DNA from: Planctomycetaceae bacterium
GTDB lineage: Bacteria > Planctomycetota > Planctomycetia > Pirellulales > Pirellulaceae
NCBI GenBank assembly: GCA_002724245.1
Contig: PBOG01000145.1
Location: 1-39,517 of the forward strand
DNA length: 39,517 nt
Direction: 5' to 3'
Part shown: piece after piece, positions 33,063 through 39,517 of the stretch
How the letters are laid out: the number at the start of each line of letters is the position of its first letter
Numbering within the stretch: the stretch's first letter is position 1
Position numbers and translations under genes: made by a program
Notes under the pieces: model-generated
Databases searched by the model: none
What the model was told of the DNA's origin: nothing
The model's input: the letters and a program-made list of their open reading frames with translations, nothing else

Positions 33063-33082
33063 GTCTACCTGGCCAGGTAGAC
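33063..33082. promoter_or_regulatory. Perfect 20-bp palindrome, possible operator
   Basis: The half-site GTCTACCTGG is followed at once by its exact complement CCAGGTAGAC, with no loop. It lies 59-78 bases upstream of the PQQ-type start. A dimeric regulator site is plausible; the lack of a loop and of a T run argues against a terminator. Confidence 0.5.
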
Positions 33083-33305
33083 CGGGCCAGCAGACGGTAT
33101 CACAGTCCGCGGGGCAATCCCGCTACAGGGGACTGGCAGCCACGACAGGTATTTTCCAGCGGGAGCGGACGTTACCATCCTCGCGGTCAGACGACCGAGT
33201 CCTTTTCGTCCGGTCGGTGTTCTACCGCTACCAGTATCCTCCCAAACTGCGCCCTGAGTGTACCTGTGGGAGATTTGTTTCACACCTTGGGGGGGTGAAA
33301 ATACA

Positions 33306-33339
33306 TAAAAAAAGCGGGCCCCCCATTCGGGAGCCCGCT
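33306..33339 (-). terminator. Rho-independent terminator of the Fe-S carrier gene
   Basis: On the minus strand AGCGGGC and GCCCGCT pair across a 13-base loop that can itself pair (CCC with GGG), followed by seven T. It begins 27 bases past the stop of the A-type carrier gene. Confidence 0.9.
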
Positions 33340-33366
33340 GATGTGATCGATCGATGGCAAGAGCCG

Positions 33367-33699
33367 CTAGGCCTGGAATGAGGAGCCACAACCGCAGGAT
33401 TTGACGACATTGGGATTGTCGAATGTAAAGCCACGACGGTCGAGTCCGTCATGCCAGTCGAGTGTTGTTCCTTCCAGATACAAAGCACTCTTTTTGTCGA
33501 CGACCACACTGACACCGTGGCAATCAATCTTGCTATCGGACGTGTCGTCAAATTGATTGTCTGGTTTGAGCGAGTAGCTGAAACCGCTGCAGCCACCGGC
33601 TGCGATGCCGATGCGCAGAAACATGGACTCATCAAATTTCTGATCTTGCCAAACGCGGCGAACTTCGTCTGCCGCTTTTTCGGTAACAGTAATAGACAC
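33367..33699 (-). CDS. A-type iron-sulfur carrier (IscA/ErpA/HesB family)
   Basis: A 110-residue protein of the A-type carrier family, which receives and delivers Fe-S clusters in the cytoplasm. [15 protein letters not shown] begins the family fold. The cluster-binding cysteines are present in [12 protein letters not shown] and at the C terminus (KSCGCGSSF). The length matches the family. The frame is open back to 33843, but the family's first strand starts at GTG 33699, which has GGAGGAG about nine bases upstream. No other Fe-S assembly genes are near, apart from the CDGSH gene about 4 kb away. I cannot tell IscA, ErpA and SufA types apart, so no symbol is given. Confidence 0.92.
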   Translation of the reverse strand: MSITVTEKAADEVRRVWQDQKFDESMFLRIGIAAGGCSGFSYSLKPDNQFDDTSDSKIDCHGVSVVVDKKSALYLEGTTLDWHDGLDRRGFTFDNPNVVKSCGCGSSFQA

Positions 33700-33927
33700 T
33701 GGACGGACTCCTCCGAGAATGGCGGTGGTAATCACCTTCTTCTGCAAACTCTTCAGGCGCTGAATTTTCAGGGCCTGAGCGATGTCGACTGGGGACACGC
33801 GGTTCCCTGGTCGGCCTGGGTACCTGACTTTACTCATCGTCATCCCGGGTACCCTACTTCACCGATCCTACCCCATTAAGTCCGCAGAAACAAGTGAAGC
33901 GCTGGGGTGCCCAGATGGGACAATTGG

Positions 33928-35778
33928 CTAATCTTCGTCGGCCATGCGAGTCCGTCCCATGGCAATGTCAAACTCAAACAGCGCAGGGACCAGCATGGCC
34001 AATGTGGAAAAACCATAGGCGACTGAAATGACCAGAATGATGGTCAGTTCTCGATCTCCGAGAACAAAGCTGGTAATTGCGAAAAAGGTAGCAAAAGGAA
34101 GAATCATCGATGACCAGAGAATCGCGTTGGAACCATTGCGTGACCCGAGCGCGACATACAGACCCACGCCGCCTCCCAATACCATGGCCAGAAATGGCGG
34201 CAGCTGTGTTTGAAACGAACCGCTGAAGGACACCATGATCACAATGCACGTGGTGACCCCCAGAAACAAGAAAAAGACGGTACCCAGACTCATACCAATG
34301 GCCCGCCGCGAGTTTGCGTAAATCATACCGCAGTGGATACCGAGCATGGCCACAAAGAGTACCAATAGTGCTAGCCCGCATAGCACGAAAACGAGGTTCT
34401 CACCTCCTTTCCAGCCCTGGCCTAGTCCTCCATTCCACCAAAGAAACCCCGTCAGAATGAGCGGGAACAAAATCATCTCGCGGGTAACCCAGAGTACACC
34501 ACCCAGTTTACCGAACACGAATTCCCGCGAGGAAATGTCGGTGGCCAGTAGCAGGTCGAGAGCCAGGCCGTCTCTTTCGTTGGTGACTGAAGTCACACCC
34601 AAAGAGTTGATTAGTACGAGGCTGACGAGGAAAAAAGGTGCCAATGGCCGAGCGGCTGCTGGAATGACAGAGTTGTCTTGTGAAATGGTTGTGTTGGAGA
34701 GACTTTCCTGTAAACCAAACATCGTGGCGAGTCCGAGCAACAGGTACACGCACTTGATCACGAGAATTTTTCGGCCGTAAGCGCGGGTTCGTACTTCCCG
34801 CCAGAGGACTGGATTATTCCAGACGCGCTTCGATCGACTTGACTTTTTTCGAGTTCGGCTGACGGCATCCACATGACCGGCGCGGGCTGTTTCTGCGCTG
34901 GCCGGCTGGCTGGTGGTTGTGTCGTCGAGCGAAGCAAGGTCTTTGCTCCAGATGTTTTCCGTTTCCGTGTCTTCCTTTTGAAGTCGACGGATTTCACGAG
35001 AGGGATTCCAACGCCGTACGCGCAGGATGGCTAACCCGTTGAGTCCGAGGGTCGCCAGCACAGAGATCGTCAGGTATGTCCACGTGTCTTCGATAGAGCC
35101 TCTACTGGAGGCCAGGATCGCACGGACCGGACTGATTCCAGTCAACAGTTGGTTAATGAGCCAGTCTGGTATTGACTTGCTCTCTGTGGTGAAACTGGCT
35201 GCAACTTCTCCTAACCCAATCCACAACAGCAGAATGAGAGTGGCAATTGCCAGGGCCTGAAAGGTCTTTTCCCGCCATAGTGCGATCGTCGACCCAATGC
35301 TACCGGCGACCAGGACTGTGGCGAGCGTTACAGCGAATACCGCGCCGATCTGATGGAACGAGATACCACCAAACAGTGTCATTAACAGGAACACAGGCAG
35401 TCCCGCAGTGAGCATCACCAGCACATTCAACAGACTGGCCAGTAGTTTGCCCAGGACGAGCTCGCTGTTAGTGAGCCGTGACATCAGCAGCAGGATCAAG
35501 GTTCTGCGGTCTTTTTCCTGGGCGACGCCGCTAACTGCACCGAGAGTCGCCAAAAATACGACCAGGCCCAATTGCAGCGGGCATAAAACCTGAAACAAGA
35601 CTCGCCCGAACCTCGCCATGTCACCCAGGTTGCGGATTTCTTGCGTCCCGATCATGACTAACCAGGCGGTACTCATCAGCAGTAACAGCACACCAATGTA
35701 GATCGTACGATAGACCAGGAAGTGCTGGAATCGCCGCGGCGTAACGACGAGTTCGCGGGAAAAGACAGGGCCGATCAA
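33928..35778 (-). CDS. ABC-2 type transporter permease
   Basis: A 616-residue integral membrane protein. The N-terminal half has the ABC-2 permease arrangement: IGVLLLLMSTAWLVMIG, a later block LGLVVFLATLGAVSGVAQEKDRRTL containing the E-K-(D/E)-R-R-T motif, then LLMSRLTNSELVLGKLL. A charged cytoplasmic linker (about 255-320) is followed by a second membrane half with VTNERDGLALDLLLATDISS and REFVFGKLGGVLW, a repetition of the same motif. The two halves therefore look like fused permease units, about twelve spans in all. The ATP-binding partner is not adjacent in this window. Substrate unknown. Start ATG 35778. Confidence 0.85.
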   Translation of the reverse strand: MIGPVFSRELVVTPRRFQHFLVYRTIYIGVLLLLMSTAWLVMIGTQEIRNLGDMARFGRVLFQVLCPLQLGLVVFLATLGAVSGVAQEKDRRTLILLLMSRLTNSELVLGKLLASLLNVLVMLTAGLPVFLLMTLFGGISFHQIGAVFAVTLATVLVAGSIGSTIALWREKTFQALAIATLILLLWIGLGEVAASFTTESKSIPDWLINQLLTGISPVRAILASSRGSIEDTWTYLTISVLATLGLNGLAILRVRRWNPSREIRRLQKEDTETENIWSKDLASLDDTTTSQPASAETARAGHVDAVSRTRKKSSRSKRVWNNPVLWREVRTRAYGRKILVIKCVYLLLGLATMFGLQESLSNTTISQDNSVIPAAARPLAPFFLVSLVLINSLGVTSVTNERDGLALDLLLATDISSREFVFGKLGGVLWVTREMILFPLILTGFLWWNGGLGQGWKGGENLVFVLCGLALLVLFVAMLGIHCGMIYANSRRAIGMSLGTVFFLFLGVTTCIVIMVSFSGSFQTQLPPFLAMVLGGGVGLYVALGSRNGSNAILWSSMILPFATFFAITSFVLGDRELTIILVISVAYGFSTLAMLVPALFEFDIAMGRTRMADED

Positions 35779-36167
35779 CGTAAACTCCCAGTGGAAAATC
35801 GCGTCGGGCGACGTAGTGGGAAACCGAAATTATAGTAGAAACTGGTTCCGTTTGAGCATTTGGTCCGATCGTTCATCGCATCATAAGTGCCAGTCAAATT
35901 AAAAGTTAGGGATTATGGTGAAGTTTCCGCTGGAATGCCAAGATGGAAATGGCCTGAGAGAGTTCCAGCGAAATTCGCAAAATCAGCGTTCGGTGCACGA
36001 AACTCCTGGATAGGGGCAGGGTTAACTAGCTAGAATTTGTGCAAGAGCCGTCGTTCTTGCCGCTGTGCAGCCCTTTCTGCCGTGTTGTCAAAACGGAAGG
36101 GGCGAGTTGGTGTGGTCAGGGGAATAGCACGGTCGCCGCCGGCCCCCCTGGTGATTAGGAGTCGAAT
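35779..36167. other. Divergent intergenic region
   Basis: 389 bases between the permease and the DUF1549/DUF1553 gene, expected to hold both promoters. It is more AT-rich than its surroundings around 35820-35960. I see no gene, repeat or strong hairpin. Confidence 0.4.
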
Positions 36168-38915
36168 ATGCGTTTGGTCCGTTTGAGAATCCTGGCAGCG
36201 CTCTACCTGGCCGGTCTTTGCGGTACCTGGCAAGTGGTCACTGCCGCAGAGGTTGTCGGTGAAGTCCTGGAGCCAGTGAGCGCCCGTTTTCGTTCTGCGT
36301 CGGTTGACCAGACGCCCGACTTTCGCCGCCACGTTGTTCCCCTTTTTGGACGCCTGGGATGCAACGGCCGCGCTTGCCATGGTTCGTTTCAAGGCCGCGG
36401 TGGATTCCAGCTCTCCTTGTTTGGCTACGATTTTCAAGCCGACCACGCTGCATTATTGGACTCGGAGAGTCCGCGCGTTGATCCACAAAAAGTCGGCGAA
36501 AGCCTGATCCTCAACAAGCCGACGAGTGCGGAGGAACACGAAGGAGGGAAACGTTACGAACGGGAGAGTTGGCATTACCACTTGTTGCGACGCTGGATTG
36601 AACTGGGTGCGAACTACAAACCGAATCCCCAAGAGCGACTTCAGGCACTGGAAGTCACCCCGTCAGAAATCCTGTTTTCGGGTTCTGGCGAAAAAATCGA
36701 ATTGCGCGCCGTGGCGGTCTGGGAAGATGGCACGCGTGAAGATGTTACACCGCTCTGTCGTTTCCGAACGAATGACGACTCGATTGCCACTGTTGGCGAA
36801 GATGGTCATGTCCACGCGGGAGAGGCTGGCGATACCCATGTTGTTGTATTTTATGACAACGGTGTTGTGCCTGTTCCTGTCTTGCGCCCAGTGACTGATC
36901 TGGTGGAGGACCGCTATCCGGATATTGCCACACATACCCGTGTCGATGAACTGGTTGTGACCAAACTCAGGAAACTGGGTATTGTCCCCTCGGAATTGTC
37001 TAGCGATGTGGATTTCCTGCGCCGCGTTCATCTGGATCTAACCGGTACCTTGCCGACGGTCCGAGAAGTGAAGACGTTTCTGGCCGACACGTCTTCGGAG
37101 AAACGATCGCGCACGATTGAGGCGTTACTTGAAAGTCCCGGTTACGTTGCCTGGTGGACGACCCTGCTCTGTGATTTTACCGGCAACAACGATCAGCAAC
37201 TTAACAACGTCTTGCCCCCCATGCAGGGAAAGCGAAACGTTGCCAGCCAGGCCTGGTTTGATTGGATTTTCAAGCGAGTTTCCGACAACACGCCTTACGA
37301 CGAACTGGTCGCTGGAGTGGTGACTGCAAAGAGCCGCCGGGAAGGACAGAGCTATCGCGAATTTTGTGACGAAATGAGCGCGGCCATGCGGGGTGACGAC
37401 GGGAAGTCGATGGCTGATATGGACTCTATGCCTTTCTATTGGGCCCGGCGTGACTTCCGAGCTCCGGAGCCGCGGGCGATCAATTTTGCCTATGCATTTC
37501 TGGGGATCCGCATCCAATGCGCCCAATGTCACAAGCATCCATTTGACCAATGGTCGAAACAGGATTTCCAACAATTTACCGCGATTTTCAACCAGCCGAC
37601 TTCCAGTAATGTCAACAATCTCGCACAGATTGCTCGCCAGCGACCACAAATCAAGAGTGACCTGGAGCAGATCATGGGCGAGCTGTCAATCGACCAGAGT
37701 CTACGAGGCGGAAAGTTGCGCAAGGAGTTGGGGAATCAACTTGCAGAGGGCAAGACCATTCCGTTTCCAGAGGTGTTCGTGAATGCCCGGGGTAAAGGCA
37801 GGCGACGAGGAAAAGGTCGCAAGCGAAAGGCGGCGCCTGTGGTCGCACGAATTCTGGGCGAGGAGCGACTCGATACAAAAACCCATACGGATTTGCGGGT
37901 TCCATTAATGGAGTGGCTCCGCAGCTCTGACAATCGTTACTTCGCCAGCGCCTTTGTCAATCGAGTCTGGGCTAATTACTTCAATGTCGGGATTGTTGAC
38001 CCGCCGGATGACATGAGTCGCGCCAATCCTCCCAGCAATCGCCAGCTGCTCGAGTTCTTGTCTCGGGGGTTTATTGACAGTGGTTTCGATATGAAGTGGG
38101 TCCACAGAACGATTCTGAATAGCCAGACTTATCAGCGAAGCTGGCAACCCAACGAAACGAATGCCGGGGACGAACGCAATTTCAGCAAAGCGATTTTGCG
38201 TCGTTTGCCGGCGGAAGTCGCCTACGACGCCCTGGTCATGGCGACGGCATCTGATGAGCAGGCGGAGTCGATCAGCAAGAATCTTGACGGTCGCGCGATC
38301 GCAATTGCAGCGTCCAGCGGTCGTTATGCAAATCGTAACCCTGCAGGCTTTGCTCTGCGCGTTTTCGGCAGGTCCGTACGTGAGAGTAACTGTGATTGTG
38401 ATCGGGCTGACGATCCGAGCTTATTGCAGACGGTGTTTTTGCGGAATGACCGGGATGTCCTGGCGATGATTGATCGCCGTGATGAAGGCTGGCTGGATCA
38501 GGTAGCGCAGGCCTATGAGCTCAGTCGACCGACTCCGCGTTTTTCACAGTCCCAGACGAAGCAGCGAAGGTCTTTGGGCAGGCAGATTCGGAAACTGCAA
38601 AAACAGATCAAGAACCAGAAAGAGGTTAACCAGTCCGCGGAGTTGGCGAAGTCGCAGAAACGCCTGGCGAACCTGAGGGCACGTTTGCGACGGTTGAACA
38701 AGGCGGGGGCTGCTACTGGACCGGTGGTCCAGAAAGAAGTGGCGACTTCAGAAATCGTGCAGGAAGTCTATTTGCGGACCTTAAGTCGCTACCCAACAGG
38801 ACACGAATTGGAGCGATGTCAGACATATATCCGTGACGCAGAAGATACGCTGAATGGTATTCGTGGTGTTTTGTGGGCAGTATTGAACACCAAGGAGTTC
38901 ATTGTCAATCATTGA
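36168..38915 (+). CDS. DUF1549/DUF1553 cytochrome-type protein
   Basis: A 915-residue exported protein of the large planctomycete family that pairs with DUF1501. After a signal peptide (to about 27) comes a cytochrome-like segment with C-x4-C-H (Cys65, Cys70, His71), followed by GGFQLSLFGYDF. A bacterial Ig-like domain lies near 160-240 (EKIELRAVAVWEDGTREDVT). DUF1549 follows (about 255-460), with RVHLDLTGTLPT and CAQCHKHPFDQW (Cys451, Cys454, His455). DUF1553 (about 580-905) has FVNRVWANYF, WVHRTILNSQTYQRSW and RRLPAEVAYDALV. A basic coiled coil at about 800-850 is inserted near the end. ATG 36168 has AGGAG upstream. A DUF1501 gene follows after 120 bases. Function of the pair is unknown; redox or surface roles are often suggested. 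Confidence 0.9.
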   Translation: MRLVRLRILAALYLAGLCGTWQVVTAAEVVGEVLEPVSARFRSASVDQTPDFRRHVVPLFGRLGCNGRACHGSFQGRGGFQLSLFGYDFQADHAALLDSESPRVDPQKVGESLILNKPTSAEEHEGGKRYERESWHYHLLRRWIELGANYKPNPQERLQALEVTPSEILFSGSGEKIELRAVAVWEDGTREDVTPLCRFRTNDDSIATVGEDGHVHAGEAGDTHVVVFYDNGVVPVPVLRPVTDLVEDRYPDIATHTRVDELVVTKLRKLGIVPSELSSDVDFLRRVHLDLTGTLPTVREVKTFLADTSSEKRSRTIEALLESPGYVAWWTTLLCDFTGNNDQQLNNVLPPMQGKRNVASQAWFDWIFKRVSDNTPYDELVAGVVTAKSRREGQSYREFCDEMSAAMRGDDGKSMADMDSMPFYWARRDFRAPEPRAINFAYAFLGIRIQCAQCHKHPFDQWSKQDFQQFTAIFNQPTSSNVNNLAQIARQRPQIKSDLEQIMGELSIDQSLRGGKLRKELGNQLAEGKTIPFPEVFVNARGKGRRRGKGRKRKAAPVVARILGEERLDTKTHTDLRVPLMEWLRSSDNRYFASAFVNRVWANYFNVGIVDPPDDMSRANPPSNRQLLEFLSRGFIDSGFDMKWVHRTILNSQTYQRSWQPNETNAGDERNFSKAILRRLPAEVAYDALVMATASDEQAESISKNLDGRAIAIAASSGRYANRNPAGFALRVFGRSVRESNCDCDRADDPSLLQTVFLRNDRDVLAMIDRRDEGWLDQVAQAYELSRPTPRFSQSQTKQRRSLGRQIRKLQKQIKNQKEVNQSAELAKSQKRLANLRARLRRLNKAGAATGPVVQKEVATSEIVQEVYLRTLSRYPTGHELERCQTYIRDAEDTLNGIRGVLWAVLNTKEFIVNH

Positions 38916-39035
38916 GTTTTTCGTTTGCCAGATCTCTGTTTGGCTGGTGCCTGCTTTTGTTGCGAAAGTTTTTTTGTTCTAGCGCAGCGTTCAGTGTTTG
39001 ATATCACCTGTGCCGATTGAAGAAGGAATCCTCGG

Positions 39036-39517
39036 ATGGCCGTGCATTTAACCTGTGATGGAGTCAAGCGGCGAGATGTTCTCAAAGTGGGAATAGCGGG
39101 TGCTGCCGGTATGACTCTGGCAAATTACTTGCAGTTGGCCGACGCAGGGGAATTGGCCACAGCGAAAGCCCAGTCTGCGATTTTCATTAATCTGCAGGGC
39201 GGTCCTTCGCATTTGGAGACATTTGATCTCAAGCCACAAGCCCCCTCTGAATTCCGTGGCACCTTTCAACCCGTGTCAAGCAATGTGCCCGGTATTGCGG
39301 TTAGTGAGCATCTGCCAAAACTATCTCAATGTGCTGATCAGTACGCCATTCTTCGTGGTGTGACCCACACGTTGGCAGCACACCGCCTGGGTCAGGAGTA
39401 CGTCAACACAGGTTCACGTCCGCTCCCAGCGCTCGAATACCCGGGATACGGTTCGGTGGTAACCAAAGAGTTGCCGGCCCCCGCCGATCTGCCCCCTTTC
39501 GTCGCCATTCCCAATAC
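39036..39517 (+). CDS. DUF1501 protein, 3' partial
   Basis: The first 160 residues of a DUF1501 protein cut by the window end. The N terminus has KRRDVLKVGIAGAAGMTLA, a twin-arginine-type signal. The family opening follows: AIFINLQGGPSHLETFDLKP, FRGTFQPVSSNVPGIAVSEH and LRGVTHTLAAHRLGQEYVNT. ATG 39036 is preceded by AAGGA. It lies 120 bases after the DUF1549/DUF1553 gene on the same strand, the standard pairing, so the two are probably co-transcribed and exported separately (Sec and Tat). Confidence 0.9.
   Translation, partial: MAVHLTCDGVKRRDVLKVGIAGAAGMTLANYLQLADAGELATAKAQSAIFINLQGGPSHLETFDLKPQAPSEFRGTFQPVSSNVPGIAVSEHLPKLSQCADQYAILRGVTHTLAAHRLGQEYVNTGSRPLPALEYPGYGSVVTKELPAPADLPPFVAIPN

Larger units (their letters stand above)
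33005..33366. other. Intergenic region with palindrome and terminator
   Basis: No gene is supported. It holds the upstream region of the PQQ-type gene, including a perfect palindrome (33063-33082), and the terminator of the Fe-S carrier gene (33306-33339). Confidence 0.6.

Overview
The window reads as chromosomal DNA of a planctomycete, probably Pirellulales-like, though no marker gene settles the genus. The evidence is the gene content: two DUF1501 (Tat-exported) proteins, a large DUF1549/DUF1553 cytochrome-type protein, a PVC-type sorbosone-dehydrogenase/HEAT/heme protein, a PA14 protein, NHL, SMP-30 and PQQ-type propellers, a DUF2330 protein, and a formaldehyde-activating-enzyme (Fae) homolog. 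Most large proteins carry export signals and many open frames are moderately GC-rich.

Layout. 1-4886 (+): a likely three-gene operon with an alpha-helical unknown protein (5' cut), a secreted prenyltransferase/squalene-oxidase-repeat protein, and a secreted PA14 protein with recurrent short beta modules. 4957-7581 (-): DUF4091 plus HEAT protein. 7734-11861 (+): a two-domain ferredoxin-like (YCII/NIPSNAP-like) protein and the sorbosone-dehydrogenase/HEAT/heme-c protein. 11938-14609 (-): SMP-30-like lactonase and a GH43/GH32-like propeller. 14829-16510: a Fae homolog converging with a monomeric sarcosine oxidase-type flavoprotein. 16996-22510 (+): GT2 glycosyltransferase, NHL protein, DUF1501 and DUF2330. 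22511-23075 holds no convincing gene. 23076-23598: DUF1653 and an overlapping small unknown gene. 23654-26642 is a decay zone: a frameshifted M1 aminopeptidase remnant, an apparently intact CehA/McbA-like hydrolase, and the tail of a DUF1501 gene. 26901-26973 (-): tRNA-Arg(CCG) with a strong terminator. 27226-30576 (+): ECF sigma factor, a putative membrane anti-sigma factor, CDGSH protein and an Arg-rich disordered protein. 30728-35778 (-): small exported helical protein, PQQ/EF-hand propeller, A-type Fe-S carrier and ABC-2 permease. 36168 to the end (+): DUF1549/DUF1553 protein followed by a DUF1501 protein cut by the window edge, the usual planctomycete pair.

How they fit together. Much of the window is an extracytoplasmic inventory suited to polymer and C1 metabolism. 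The oxidase could release formaldehyde beside the Fae homolog, but that homolog appears to lack the catalytic His. The DUF1549/DUF1553-DUF1501 pair and the heme protein belong to families expanded in planctomycetes whose function is largely unknown.

The most unexpected signal is at DNA level. Four separate non-coding spots between 8.5 and 22.6 kb each carry tandem repeats with exactly 16-bp units, but with unrelated unit sequences. Other points of interest are a perfect 20-bp palindrome before the PQQ gene, the recurrent beta modules in the PA14 protein, and the repeated W-S-A/S-L motif in the Arg-rich protein.
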